Below, in pieces: positions 30,608-40,121 of a stretch of 64,000 bases of DNA. The stretch spans positions 62,001 to 126,000 of the forward strand of contig NZ_JANTYS010000004.1 in assembly GCF_024808255.1 (NCBI RefSeq), given 5' to 3'. Under the pieces are notes generated by a model, which was not told the DNA's origin, made no database searches, and worked only from the letters and a program-made list of their open reading frames with translations. Positions within the stretch are counted from its first letter, which is position 1. Each line of letters starts with the position of its first letter. This DNA is from Mucilaginibacter dorajii (lineage in GTDB: Bacteria > Bacteroidota > Bacteroidia > Sphingobacteriales > Sphingobacteriaceae). The position numbers and the translations under genes were made by a program.

Positions 30608-31516
30608 ATGAAAAAAATCTACATCGCCGGTTCAGGCGGAATGCTTGGTGAAGCTTTTTACAGAGTGTTTAAAGATGATTATGAAATCAAATGTACAGAC
30701 AAAGATGTTAATACCGATTGGTTAAGTTTTCTTGACTTTCGCGATCTTGAAAAATACAAACAAGATGTTGAAAGTTTCAAGCCTGATTACTTATTTCACC
30801 TTGGCGCTTATACTGATCTTGAGTTTTGTGAGCTAAATGTAGATGATACTTATGCAACAAACACACTTGCCGTTGAAAATGCAGTATATATAGCCAATGC
30901 GCTTGAAATTCCTTTATTATATATTAGCACCGCCGGTATATTTGATGGTAAAAAAGATTTATATGACGATTGGGATATGCCAAACCCGCTTGGCCATTAC
31001 GCAAGATCAAAATATATGGGCGAGCGGTATGTAGTTGAGCATGCACATAAATATATTGTTTGCCGTGCTGGCTGGATGATGGGCGGTGGTCCGGAAAAAG
31101 ACAAAAAATTCATCAATAAACTTATCAAACAATTGGTATCTGGAAAAAGAGACCTTTATATTGTAAATGATAAAGATGGTACCCCAACCTTCACTATTGA
31201 TTTTGCGAATAATGTTAAAGAGTTGATTAAAAAAGAATACTGGGGTTTATATAACCTTGTTTGTAAAGGTCAAACAAGCCGCCGCGAAGTTGCAGAAGAA
31301 CTGGTAGAAATTATTGGTTTAAAAAATGAAGTAACTTTCCACGATGTAACTTCAGAGTACTTTAAAGATACTTATTTTGCCCAAAGGCCACCTTGCGAAA
31401 GGTTGGTTAACAAAAAGCTGGAGCTAAGAAACCTTAATGTTATGCAAGACTGGAGAGTTGCGTTAAAACAATATATAGATATGTATTTTGTTGACTATTT
31501 GAAAGATAAGATTTAA
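30608..31516 (+). CDS. SDR oxidoreductase, RmlD (dTDP-4-dehydrorhamnose reductase)-like
   Basis: 302 residues. GSGGMLGEAF binds NAD(P) at the N-terminus, FHLGAYTDLEFCE resembles the RmlD active-site region, and the catalytic Tyr-Lys is HYARSK. A complete rfbBCDA set with its own rfbD lies 8 kb downstream, so this is a divergent paralogue that probably reduces or epimerises another keto-sugar. It begins 21 nt after the uronate epimerase gene. The substrate is unknown. Confidence 0.8.
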   Translation: MKKIYIAGSGGMLGEAFYRVFKDDYEIKCTDKDVNTDWLSFLDFRDLEKYKQDVESFKPDYLFHLGAYTDLEFCELNVDDTYATNTLAVENAVYIANALEIPLLYISTAGIFDGKKDLYDDWDMPNPLGHYARSKYMGERYVVEHAHKYIVCRAGWMMGGGPEKDKKFINKLIKQLVSGKRDLYIVNDKDGTPTFTIDFANNVKELIKKEYWGLYNLVCKGQTSRREVAEELVEIIGLKNEVTFHDVTSEYFKDTYFAQRPPCERLVNKKLELRNLNVMQDWRVALKQYIDMYFVDYLKDKI

Positions 31517-31604
31517 TCAATCTATCAAAAGCAATAGTTTTCTGCTAATATTTAAGTTGCTATATTAATAAAGTGGGCAATATCAACATTTGCCTTAACT
31601 GTTT

Positions 31605-32726
31605 ATGGAAAAGTTAAGAATTGCTGCTTTTGGCGGGTTTAGATCTATACCGCCAAAAGCAGGCGCTGCGGGGTCAGATAAGTTTGCTTTTGATTTATAC
31701 CCGCGTATAGTTAAAAAGGGGCATTCATTGATTGCATATAGTAGAATATACCCCGATGATAATGATGTACTTCATGCCGAATACGAAGGTGTTAAGATTA
31801 AATACTTTAAAACAGTTAATAAGGCTGGTTTTGATACGTTGCTACACTCCGCAAAATCAACTTTTGATGTTATATTTCATAACACAGCCGATGTAGTTCA
31901 TTTGCACAGTGGCGCAAACAGTATCTGGGCTATCTTTTTAAGATTGGCTGGTAAACGTGTTGTTGTAAGCCAGTTTGCAATGGATTGGAAACGCGATAAA
32001 TGGCCTTGGTATGGGAAATTGTTTTATCTGGTGTCAAACTATATAACAGCATATTTGCCTAACAAGGTTGTTTTTGATAACGTTTTTACAAAGGAATATT
32101 TTGAAAAGAAATTTTCGAAGAAATTTGATTTTGTTCCTTATGGATCAGAGGTAAAGCCGCCGCCACCTAATACAGAAATTTTTCAACGTTTTGGCATCGA
32201 TCCTGGAAACTATTTCCTTTTTGTTGGTCGTTTTATACCTGATAAAGGGTTGCATTTATTGGTAAAAGCTTTCCAAGCATTGAAAACCTCAAAAAAACTT
32301 GTGCTTATTGGAGGGTCACCTAATCCAAGTCAGTATGAAACTGAGATAAAAAACTCAAAATCAGACAGCATAATTTTTCCAGGATATGTTTATGGCGATG
32401 AAACTAATATACTGATGAAAAATGCCTATGCATACGTTCAGCCTTCGCTTATTGAAGGTTTATCGCCTGTTATATTAACAGTAATGGGATTAGGTACACC
32501 ACTCATATGTTCAGATATAAAGGAAAATACGTTCATTACCGGCACTAATGCTACTACATTTACATCGGGCGATTGGGAATCACTGAAGCAACAGCTGACG
32601 TTTGCCCTCAATCAGCCGCAGGATATAAAAGATAAAGCGCTTGCTGGTCAGGAAGATGTTAAAAACCGGTTTAACTGGGATGTTATAACAGAAAGCTACA
32701 TTCAATTATTAAAAAAGAACACATAA
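31605..32726 (+). CDS. Family 4 glycosyltransferase
   Basis: 373 residues, GT-B fold. The N-terminal portion AAFGGFRSIPPKAGAAGSDK contains the glycine-rich acceptor loop; VVHLHSGANSIWA is the middle Rossmann strand. The donor-site region is FVGRFIPDKGLHLLVKAF followed by VQPSLIEGLSPVILTVMG. It is followed after 6 nt by a Gfo/Idh/MocA oxidoreductase, suggesting one transcript. The sugar donor is not identifiable. Confidence 0.87.
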   Translation: MEKLRIAAFGGFRSIPPKAGAAGSDKFAFDLYPRIVKKGHSLIAYSRIYPDDNDVLHAEYEGVKIKYFKTVNKAGFDTLLHSAKSTFDVIFHNTADVVHLHSGANSIWAIFLRLAGKRVVVSQFAMDWKRDKWPWYGKLFYLVSNYITAYLPNKVVFDNVFTKEYFEKKFSKKFDFVPYGSEVKPPPPNTEIFQRFGIDPGNYFLFVGRFIPDKGLHLLVKAFQALKTSKKLVLIGGSPNPSQYETEIKNSKSDSIIFPGYVYGDETNILMKNAYAYVQPSLIEGLSPVILTVMGLGTPLICSDIKENTFITGTNATTFTSGDWESLKQQLTFALNQPQDIKDKALAGQEDVKNRFNWDVITESYIQLLKKNT

Positions 32727-32732
32727 CAAATC

Positions 32733-33743
32733 ATGATAAAAGTAGCATTAATAGGTGCTGGTAAAATGGGATTATCTCATTTATCGATATTGGGCGCTCA
32801 TCCGAATGTAGAGGTGGTTGGCGTTTGCGATACCTCAAAAATGGTTAATGATTTTTTAACAAAGCATGGTGGGTTTAATTGTTTTACTGATTACAAGAAA
32901 ATGATCAGAGAAGCAAAGCCGGAAGCTGTAGTTGTTGCAGTGCCCACAAAATTTCATTACCCTATTATAAAGGATTTACTCGAAAGCAATGTACATGTTT
33001 TTGCCGAAAAGCCATTTTGTTTAACATCGGTGCAGGGCGAAGAGTTAGTTAAGCTTGCACAAAAGCAAGGTGTCGTAAATCAAATCGGATATCACAATAA
33101 ATTCATCGGAACCTTCAGCGAAGTTAAAAAATTAGTTAAGAGCGGCGTTTTAGGAAAAATTCACCATTTTGTTGGCGAATCATACGGCCCGGTTGTAATT
33201 AAAGCTAAACAAGAAACCTGGAGGTCTGATCCTTCGGAAGGAGGTGGCTGTCTTTTAGATTATGCATCACATGTTATTGATCTTATAAATGATATTCTTT
33301 CGCCGGTTTCGAGCGTTGAAGGAAGCGTTTTAGATTCTATTTATTCAAATAACGTTGAAGACGCTGTTTACTCACTGCTGAAATTATCTGATGGTGTAAA
33401 AGGCGTTTTATCTGTTAATTGGAGCGACGAAACATACCGTAAAATGTCAACTACTGTAACCATTATCGGTACACAAGGAAAAATAGTTTCTGATGCCAAT
33501 GAACTGAAGGTGTTTTTAAAAGATACTGGCTCACTAACCGGGTACTCAACCGGCTGGAATGTTAAGTATATTACAGATTTAACTGATCAGGTTGATTTTT
33601 ACTTAAGGGGCGAAGAGTATTCGGCTCAGCTGGATTACTTTGTTAAAGCAGTTGCCAAAACAGTACCCAACACCATAAATACCTTTCAGAGTGCCTGGTA
33701 CACAGATAAAGCTATCGAACTCATTAAACAAAGCGCTAAATAA
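32733..33743 (+). CDS. Gfo/Idh/MocA-family oxidoreductase
   Basis: NAD(P)-dependent sugar oxidoreductase, 336 residues. The N-terminal Rossmann motif is GAGKMGLSHLSIL. The conserved AEKPFCLT stretch carries the catalytic Lys of the family (EKP), and GGGCLLDYASHVIDLIND contains the substrate-site Asp/His pair. In polysaccharide loci such enzymes often oxidise C3 of a UDP-sugar or sugar precursor. It is packed 6-7 nt from both neighbours, including the unusual gene that follows, so the two probably act on one sugar. Confidence 0.88.
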   Translation: MIKVALIGAGKMGLSHLSILGAHPNVEVVGVCDTSKMVNDFLTKHGGFNCFTDYKKMIREAKPEAVVVAVPTKFHYPIIKDLLESNVHVFAEKPFCLTSVQGEELVKLAQKQGVVNQIGYHNKFIGTFSEVKKLVKSGVLGKIHHFVGESYGPVVIKAKQETWRSDPSEGGGCLLDYASHVIDLINDILSPVSSVEGSVLDSIYSNNVEDAVYSLLKLSDGVKGVLSVNWSDETYRKMSTTVTIIGTQGKIVSDANELKVFLKDTGSLTGYSTGWNVKYITDLTDQVDFYLRGEEYSAQLDYFVKAVAKTVPNTINTFQSAWYTDKAIELIKQSAK

Positions 33744-33749
33744 CATACA

Positions 33750-34616
33750 ATGGAAAGAATTTTATTTGGAGACAACCAGTTTTTTGCTGTAAACCATATA
33801 TCAGATGAAAAATCGCGTGCGCAATCTATAAAGTTTAAGGATGATAGCGCTATTATCAAAACGCTTGATGAAGCACGTTCATTGGGTATAAACACATTTA
33901 TGTGTACTACTCATGATAGAATTGCTAACATTTGCGACATCATTCGTAATGACCCTCAAAAATATAAGGACTTTAAAATTTACCCCTGCATGCCGTATGC
34001 TCATAAATACGCAAATGCGGTAACTGAACTGGGGATAGCCGGTACACTTAAACAATATGTACCTGGTAATTTCATTGGATCAATGTTTAAGGGGGGGATG
34101 GCCTATCTGTCAAAAGATTTCATTTCTATCATGGAGTTGCTGATTGATGCCGAAATGAAAATGTTTAAGGGCATTAATACCCCGGTTGTTTTTTTGCAAA
34201 ACGTTATTACAGATTTATTTTTAGGCTTACGTGCTTACGATATCTTGATTGGGTTTCATGATTATGTTAAAAAGAAATATAATGCTGAGGCAGGCTTTAT
34301 AACGATGAATATGCCAAAGCTTTTAGATGTTTTGGAAAAAGGTGGTGTGGAAAACCCTATAATATGTTCGTCTATTAACAAAGTAGGTTTCAGAATGTCT
34401 GGTGGTATAGAAATTTATGAAGAAACATTACGCACCAGGAAGTTGCGTGCTATTGCAATGCAGGTACTAGGTGGTGGCGCAATTCATCCTAAAGAAGCTA
34501 TTGAATATGTTTGCGGCTTACCTAATATTGAATCAATATTATTTGGAGCATCTTCAAAAGCAAATATTCAAAATACAGTTGATAATATTCATTTATTTGA
34601 CGGTGTGAAGGCATAG
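33750..34616 (+). CDS. Uncharacterised protein, possibly aldo-keto-reductase-like TIM barrel
   Basis: 288 residues; I do not recognise a named family. The start MERILFGDNQFFAVNHISDE has a GDNQF motif of a barrel strand. The C-terminus, LRAIAMQVLGGGAIHPKEA then ESILFGASSKANIQNTVDNI (each under 20 residues as written), resembles the cofactor-binding end of aldo-keto reductases (GAS...N). The canonical AKR tetrad Asp-Tyr-Lys-His is not obvious. No signal peptide or membrane helix. It follows the Gfo/Idh/MocA gene by 6 nt and is the last gene before the terminator, so a role in making a modified sugar is inferred. Confidence 0.6.
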   Translation: MERILFGDNQFFAVNHISDEKSRAQSIKFKDDSAIIKTLDEARSLGINTFMCTTHDRIANICDIIRNDPQKYKDFKIYPCMPYAHKYANAVTELGIAGTLKQYVPGNFIGSMFKGGMAYLSKDFISIMELLIDAEMKMFKGINTPVVFLQNVITDLFLGLRAYDILIGFHDYVKKKYNAEAGFITMNMPKLLDVLEKGGVENPIICSSINKVGFRMSGGIEIYEETLRTRKLRAIAMQVLGGGAIHPKEAIEYVCGLPNIESILFGASSKANIQNTVDNIHLFDGVKA

Positions 34617-34653
34617 CGTATTATTGGGGTTAATTATTGCCGGTAAATTTAAC

Positions 34654-34697
34654 AAGCGCCGTTTTATGCAAAGCTATTTGCGTTAAACGGCGTTTTA
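34654..34697 (+). terminator. Long hairpin terminator closing the polysaccharide operon
   Basis: AAGCGCCGTTT (54-64 of 34600) pairs with AAACGGCGTTT (34685-34695), and inside it ATGCAAA pairs with TTTGCGT, giving about 18 bp with one internal mismatch around a GCTA loop. A short TTTTA run ends the stem. It lies 38 nt after the last gene of the cluster and separates it from the hydrolase gene. Confidence 0.85.
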
Positions 34698-34830
34698 ATG
34701 AAATATTAATTTATGACAAACGTTTTTGTAAAAGGCAAGCTCGTTTATCACGTACAAGACGTAAATTGTATTGATATATTAAACAAATAAGCTTGTAATT
34801 TGTAATGTGTTCAAGCACCCTCAAATCAAT

Positions 34831-36390
34831 ATGAAAACTATCCTAACTGCGCTGGCAATATTTCTTTTTTTTGCAACTACAACAGCAACGGCTCAATCTT
34901 TAATAACATATCCGGCTCCTGCTAATATTAAAGCATCAAGAATGTATCAGGTAACTGTTACACAAAATGGCGTTAGTAAAAATAGCTTTGTATATACAAA
35001 TAATGCAGGTAACGTTGCTTCGGCATATCTTAACTCACAGTTGGGCAAAACATTCAATTTTTCAATATTCTCTTTTTTCGGGCCGGTAAATATAAAAGTT
35101 GCAAAGTTAGGCTCGGGTGCCGATTTTGCCACAGTACGTCCCGCCCGGGTTGGTATTGGCAAACTTCGGTGCCAGGCTGGAGCAGGTAATGCCGTTGTAA
35201 GTTTTAATGTTGATAAGCCCTGCAAGCTATCGATAGAGTTTAGCGACGATGATGCCAACAATAACCCATTAATGATTTTTGCAGACTCCGTTGAAGATAA
35301 GAATATGGTTCCTGATAAGCAATCAAGTACCGTTTTCCTGGCAGATGATTCATTAAGTCTGCAAAATATACCTACAGATAAAACGGTGGTGTACTTTGCA
35401 CCAGGAGTGCATAATATTGGTAGGTTTAAAATACCATTACGAATTTCACAAGTTTATATTTCAGGCGGCTCGTTTATAAGGGGATACTTGTATGCTGATA
35501 GAAAAAATGGAAAGCCTTTAACTATAAATGGGAGAGGAATATTATCGCAAAACTCTTTCCCTTTTCATTATCCTGATGCTAACCCTACAAACTCAAATTC
35601 AAGTGCATGGTATAAGGCAATTGAATTAACCGGCGGCAGCGGTCACTTAATAGAAGGTATTACGCTTATTGATGGCACTGCTTTTTACATATATCTCGGT
35701 GCCAATAATTCAACCATCAGCAATATTAATGTAAACGGATTTAAATTTAATAACGACGCGTTAACGCTCATTGGAAATTACATTAACGTTAAAAACTGTT
35801 TTTTTAGAGATAATGATGATGCCATTGTTTTATACACATCAAATTTAAAAGTTGATAACTGCATTTTTTGGCAACTTAATAATAGCATTATTCAATTAGG
35901 CTGGCGTCCACATTCAATGGCAAATAATGTTGTATCTAACTGTGATGTTATACATGCTGAATGGACAAGCGGCTTGCAGGAAAACTCTGGATTTATAACA
36001 GCCATGAATGCGTTGAAGGGACAAGAACAGCAAGGTGCTGTTATTCAAAATTTTACTATAAGCAATATATATTTCGATACGCCTGTTACAAAATTTTTGG
36101 ATATCAGGGGCGATAGGAAGTGGGGTAGGCAAGATAAAAATAGTTATACAGCAACCGATAAGCCATGGATTTATAAAAACTTCAATTTTAAAAATATTTA
36201 TTTTCACAGCAACTCAAACAATGACAGCAACCTTATTCAGATAGCAGGTTTTAACCAGGATAATCCGATAACAAACTTTAATTTTTCAAATATTTTTATT
36301 GACGGGAAAAAGATGTCAGACGATGATTCATTTAAGAATATGACCAATGGCAAAAAAAATGTTCTCAATTTGAAATTGCTTACTAATTAA
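34831..36390 (+). CDS. Secreted right-handed beta-helix glycoside hydrolase (GH49/GH28-like)
   Basis: 519 residues from ATG 34831, which begins a clean signal peptide (MKTILTALAIFLFFATTT, cleavage after TATA or AQS); a GTG 8 codons earlier is less likely. An N-terminal beta-sandwich-like domain (~25-190) is followed by a parallel beta-helix. Likely catalytic acids lie in NNDALTL and DNDDAIVLYTSN (~320-345). The segment CIFWQLNNSIIQLGWRP recalls GH49 dextranases more than GH28 pectinases. Placed between two sugar blocks, it may trim or depolymerise the exported glycan. Family assignment is by eye; the substrate is unknown. Confidence 0.7.
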   Translation: MKTILTALAIFLFFATTTATAQSLITYPAPANIKASRMYQVTVTQNGVSKNSFVYTNNAGNVASAYLNSQLGKTFNFSIFSFFGPVNIKVAKLGSGADFATVRPARVGIGKLRCQAGAGNAVVSFNVDKPCKLSIEFSDDDANNNPLMIFADSVEDKNMVPDKQSSTVFLADDSLSLQNIPTDKTVVYFAPGVHNIGRFKIPLRISQVYISGGSFIRGYLYADRKNGKPLTINGRGILSQNSFPFHYPDANPTNSNSSAWYKAIELTGGSGHLIEGITLIDGTAFYIYLGANNSTISNINVNGFKFNNDALTLIGNYINVKNCFFRDNDDAIVLYTSNLKVDNCIFWQLNNSIIQLGWRPHSMANNVVSNCDVIHAEWTSGLQENSGFITAMNALKGQEQQGAVIQNFTISNIYFDTPVTKFLDIRGDRKWGRQDKNSYTATDKPWIYKNFNFKNIYFHSNSNNDSNLIQIAGFNQDNPITNFNFSNIFIDGKKMSDDDSFKNMTNGKKNVLNLKLLTN

Positions 36391-36557
36391 ATTAAATAGG
36401 ATTTTGATGTTGGCGTTTATTTTAACTCTATTTTGCCAAACTATGCTTTGCAGAAAAGCGGTAATTAATAATCTATAGCGGCTTGATATTGTGGATATTG
36501 AGCCTCCATTTTTTTAAATTGAAGTTCAAATAAATATAAAAAATATCAATTAATTAT

Positions 36558-36565
36558 TATATTTG
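36558..36565 (+). promoter_or_regulatory. Putative -7 box (TAnnTTTG) upstream of rfbB
   Basis: TATATTTG matches the Bacteroidetes -7 consensus TAnnTTTG at all fixed positions, 84 nt before the rfbB start. No good -33 TTG lies at the usual distance, so the call rests on one box. It sits in a 258-nt AT-rich gap that otherwise shows nothing recognisable. Confidence 0.4.
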
Positions 36566-36648
36566 TTCCCAAGATCAATTTTTGTTTTGATATTTACAAT
36601 AAAAGAACTTTTTATTTGTGAATATATAAATATCGTCTATATACCCCT

Positions 36649-37701
36649 ATGAAAAAAATCATTATTACCGGCGGGGCCGGATTTATTGGCTCGCACGTAG
36701 TACGCCGCTTTGTAAACAAATACCCCGATTATTTGATCATAAACCTCGATGCGCTTACGTATGCGGGTAATCTTGAAAATCTGACGGATATAGAAGATGC
36801 ACCTAATTATGTATTTGAAAAAGCCGATATTACTAACAGAGAACAGTTAAATGCCGTTTTTAGTAAATATGACGTAACCGATATTGTGCACCTGGCGGCA
36901 GAGTCGCATGTTGACAGGTCGATATTGAGTCCGCTTGATTTTGTTTATACAAATGTTATAGGCACAGTTAATTTGCTTGAGGTAGCAAAAGAAAAGTGGA
37001 AAGGTAACTATGCCGACCATTTATTTTATCATGTATCAACAGACGAGGTTTACGGAGCATTAGGTGCTGAAGGTTTATTTACAGAAGAAACCCGGTATGA
37101 TCCTCACTCGCCTTATAGTGCCAGTAAAGCGGCCTCAGATCATTTTGTACGAGCATATCACGATACTTACGGTATAAAAGTTGTGGTTTCAAATTGTTCA
37201 AACAATTACGGACCTTATCATTTTCCTGAGAAGTTAATTCCGTTAATGATCAATAACATTATTAATAATAAACCACTGCCTGTTTATGGCGATGGTCAAT
37301 ATACCCGTGATTGGCTGTATGTAAAAGATCATGCTGTAGCTATCGACCTGATATTTCATGAAGGAAAAATAGGAGATACTTATAACATTGGTGGTTTTAA
37401 TGAATGGAAGAATATAGAATTAGTCTATTTACTTTGCGAGCAAATGGACTTGAAGTTAGGGCGTGCTCCCGGCACAAGTAAACAACTAATCACTTACGTT
37501 AAAGATCGCCCTGGTCATGACAGAAGATACGCTATTGATGCAGGAAAGATTAACAGGGAATTAGGTTGGATGCCATCAGTTACATTTGAGCAGGGGCTTT
37601 CAGAAACCATTGATTGGTTTTTGGAAAATACAGTATGGTTAAATAATATTACCAGTGGTGCGTACGCCAGTTATTATGATCACCAATATGAAAATCGTTA
37701 A
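36649..37701 (+). CDS. rfbB: dTDP-glucose 4,6-dehydratase
   Basis: Second step of dTDP-L-rhamnose synthesis. 350 residues. NAD-binding GGAGFIGSHVVRRF at the N-terminus; the STDEVYG motif with the catalytic Asp-Glu; YSASKAASDH with the catalytic Tyr-Lys; NNYGPYHFPEKLIPLMI typical of RmlB. It is the first of four rhamnose genes (rfbB, rfbC, rfbD, rfbA) on one strand, with a possible promoter box upstream. Confidence 0.97.
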   Translation: MKKIIITGGAGFIGSHVVRRFVNKYPDYLIINLDALTYAGNLENLTDIEDAPNYVFEKADITNREQLNAVFSKYDVTDIVHLAAESHVDRSILSPLDFVYTNVIGTVNLLEVAKEKWKGNYADHLFYHVSTDEVYGALGAEGLFTEETRYDPHSPYSASKAASDHFVRAYHDTYGIKVVVSNCSNNYGPYHFPEKLIPLMINNIINNKPLPVYGDGQYTRDWLYVKDHAVAIDLIFHEGKIGDTYNIGGFNEWKNIELVYLLCEQMDLKLGRAPGTSKQLITYVKDRPGHDRRYAIDAGKINRELGWMPSVTFEQGLSETIDWFLENTVWLNNITSGAYASYYDHQYENR

Positions 37702-37734
37702 CCCCCAAGCCTTATCAATCCAATTATATAAGAT

Positions 37735-38289
37735 ATGACAATCACAACAACCCCTCTTCAAGGGTGTATCGTAATAACGCCTCGGATTTTTAATGATGAC
37801 AGAGGATATTTTTTTGAGTCGTTTAATGCCCAAAAATTTAACGAGGCTGTAGGCTATGAAGTTAACTTCGTACAAGATAATCAATCCTATTCTGCAAAAG
37901 GAGTGTTAAGGGGCTTACACTTGCAAAAGGGTGACCATGCTCAATCAAAGCTGGTACGCGTAACCAAAGGAGAAGTATTAGATGTAGCCGTTGACGTACG
38001 CAAAGCATCGCCGACCTTTGGTCAATATTTTTCAGTGTTACTTTCGGAAGAAAACCATCAGCAATTTTTTATTCCAAGGGGATTTGCACATGGTTTTATA
38101 GTGTTAAGCGATGTAGCAGTTTTTCAATATAAATGCGATAATTATTATAACAAAGCATCTGAAGGTGGTTTGCACTATGCAGATCCTGATTTGAATATTG
38201 ATTGGGGATTGCCCGAGGCGGCGTTAATCGTATCAGAAAAAGATATTGAATTACCGTTTTTGAAAAATTCACCCGATTTCGGATTTTAA
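37735..38289 (+). CDS. rfbC: dTDP-4-dehydrorhamnose 3,5-epimerase
   Basis: Cupin-fold epimerase, third step of dTDP-L-rhamnose synthesis. 184 residues, normal length. RGLHLQ carries the catalytic His, KLVRVTKGEVLDVAVDVR forms the central strands, and FFIPRGFAHGFIVLSD is the family signature. It lies 33 nt after rfbB and 40 nt before rfbD. Confidence 0.97.
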   Translation: MTITTTPLQGCIVITPRIFNDDRGYFFESFNAQKFNEAVGYEVNFVQDNQSYSAKGVLRGLHLQKGDHAQSKLVRVTKGEVLDVAVDVRKASPTFGQYFSVLLSEENHQQFFIPRGFAHGFIVLSDVAVFQYKCDNYYNKASEGGLHYADPDLNIDWGLPEAALIVSEKDIELPFLKNSPDFGF

Positions 38290-38329
38290 ACTGGCTTAAC
38301 TCCCCCTTATAAAAGATAGAAATTTTAAC

Positions 38330-39199
38330 ATGGAAAACATAGTAGTATTTGGTGCTTCAGGTCAACTGGGCCAATGTTTAAAAAAAGTGGCTGCCATTAA
38401 AGGTATAACATCCATATTTTTTCCGCCAGAAGCTGAAGCTAATATACTGGATGCTGATTTGTTAGGCAAGGTATTTGAACAATATAAGCCAACTCACGCC
38501 ATAAATTGCGCGGCATATACCGCTGTAGATAAAGCTGAGGATGATATTGATCTTGCCCGAAAAATCAACAAAACAGGAGCCGAAAATCTGGCAATTCAAT
38601 GTAAAGCACATGGTGCCGCGTTGGTACAGGTTTCAACTGATTTTGTGTTTAAAGGCAATACGCCCTACCCATTAGTCGAAGATGATATCGCCGAACCAAT
38701 AAGTATTTATGGTCTGACAAAATTAGAAGGCGAACAGGACGTTGCAGCTATATTGCCAGAACACTATATCATACGCACCAGCTGGTTATACTCTGAATTT
38801 GCTAATAATTTTGTTAAAACCATGCTTAAGCTTGGTGCCGATAGGGACGAATTAAAGATCATAGCCGATCAGGTAGGCACACCAACCTATGCTATCGACC
38901 TTGCCAGTGCTATATTAGATATCATTGCTGCCGGCGAAGGCAATTATGGTATTTATCATTACAGCAATGAAGGAGTTACTTCATGGTACGATTTTGCAAA
39001 GGGCATATTTGACATATCAAATACAGATGTTAAAACCTATCCTATACGTACAAGCGAATACCCTACAAGAGCAATAAGACCTGCTTTTTCTGTAATGGAT
39101 AAATCCAGAATCAAGAAAACTTTTGGCATCAGCATTCCATACTGGCGCGATAGTCTTATTGTTTGCATCAAAGAACTTGAAAGCATAAATAAAATCTAA
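38330..39199 (+). CDS. rfbD: dTDP-4-dehydrorhamnose reductase
   Basis: Final NAD(P)H reduction giving dTDP-L-rhamnose. 289 residues. [13 protein letters not shown] at the N-terminus, [23 protein letters not shown] and the catalytic Tyr-Lys in YGLTKLEGE are all present. This is the canonical enzyme, in contrast to the divergent RmlD-like gene at 30.6 kb. The next gene, rfbA, starts 11 nt downstream. Confidence 0.96.
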   Translation: MENIVVFGASGQLGQCLKKVAAIKGITSIFFPPEAEANILDADLLGKVFEQYKPTHAINCAAYTAVDKAEDDIDLARKINKTGAENLAIQCKAHGAALVQVSTDFVFKGNTPYPLVEDDIAEPISIYGLTKLEGEQDVAAILPEHYIIRTSWLYSEFANNFVKTMLKLGADRDELKIIADQVGTPTYAIDLASAILDIIAAGEGNYGIYHYSNEGVTSWYDFAKGIFDISNTDVKTYPIRTSEYPTRAIRPAFSVMDKSRIKKTFGISIPYWRDSLIVCIKELESINKI

Positions 39200-39210
39200 C
39201 CTATCCCTAT

Positions 39211-40071
39211 ATGAAAGGAATCATACTTGCAGGCGGCTCCGGAACACGCCTTTATCCTATTACAAAAGCAATCAGTAAGCAGCTGATGCCTATTTATGAT
39301 AAACCGATGATTTATTATCCTTTATCTGTATTGATGCTGGCTGGGATAAATGAGATATTAATTATTACAACTCCCGAAGATCAGGCGGGCTTTATACGCT
39401 TGTTGGGCGATGGTACTGAACTTGGTTGCCGTTTTGAATTTGCTATGCAGGAGGTGCCTAACGGCCTTGCCCAGGCTTTTGTGATAGGAGCTGATTTTAT
39501 TGGTACCGATAAGGTAGCTTTGGTACTTGGCGACAACATATTTTATGGATCGGGTTTCAGTAGCTTAATACAAAGCTTCAACAATGTAAATGGGGCTGCT
39601 ATATTTGCTTATCCCGTTGCCGATCCGGAACGATATGGTGTGGTAGAGTTTGATAAACATTTTAAAGCGCTATCTATTGAAGAAAAGCCGTTAAAGCCCA
39701 AATCACATTATGCAGTTCCTGGCCTTTATTTTTATGATAATCAGGTAGTGGAAATTGCCAGGAATATTCCTGCATCTCCGAGAGGAGAATTTGAAATTAC
39801 AGATGTGAACAGAATCTATCTTGAAAAAGGTGAGCTTCAGGTTGGCGTAATGGATAGGGGGACGGCGTGGCTTGATACAGGTACTTTTGATTCACTTAGC
39901 GACGCATCTGAATTTGTGAGGGTTATTGAAAAACGACAGGATACTAAAATTGGATGTATTGAAGAAGTTGCATATCGGATGGGTTTTATAACTTACGATA
40001 TGCTTCAAACATTAGCTGTTAAGTATATTAAAAGCGGCTACGGCAAATACATTCAAGATATTGAACAATAA
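39211..40071 (+). CDS. rfbA: Glucose-1-phosphate thymidylyltransferase
   Basis: Makes dTDP-glucose, the first step of the rhamnose pathway. 286 residues. The signature [20 protein letters not shown] is at the N-terminus, with [22 protein letters not shown] and [12 protein letters not shown] later. In many bacteria the order is rfbBDAC; here it is B-C-D-A. A 50-nt gap containing a short palindrome leads to gmd. Confidence 0.97.
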   Translation: MKGIILAGGSGTRLYPITKAISKQLMPIYDKPMIYYPLSVLMLAGINEILIITTPEDQAGFIRLLGDGTELGCRFEFAMQEVPNGLAQAFVIGADFIGTDKVALVLGDNIFYGSGFSSLIQSFNNVNGAAIFAYPVADPERYGVVEFDKHFKALSIEEKPLKPKSHYAVPGLYFYDNQVVEIARNIPASPRGEFEITDVNRIYLEKGELQVGVMDRGTAWLDTGTFDSLSDASEFVRVIEKRQDTKIGCIEEVAYRMGFITYDMLQTLAVKYIKSGYGKYIQDIEQ

Positions 40072-40101
40072 ATTGATCTGATAAAACTTAATATATAAAA
40101 C

Positions 40102-40118
40102 AATTAGTTTAACTAATT
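40102..40118. promoter_or_regulatory. 17-bp perfect palindrome before gmd
   Basis: AATTAGTT and AACTAATT are exact inverted halves around a single T, ending 3 nt before the gmd ATG. It could be an operator or a small hairpin covering the ribosome-binding region; being AT-only in most positions, chance is also possible. Confidence 0.3.
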
Positions 40119-40121
40119 TTC

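Noticed and set aside
34713..34790. 25-codon open frame before the beta-helix hydrolase gene
   Set aside because: Too short, with no conserved pattern, and placed in an AT-rich gap after a terminator; a leader peptide cannot be supported from sequence alone.
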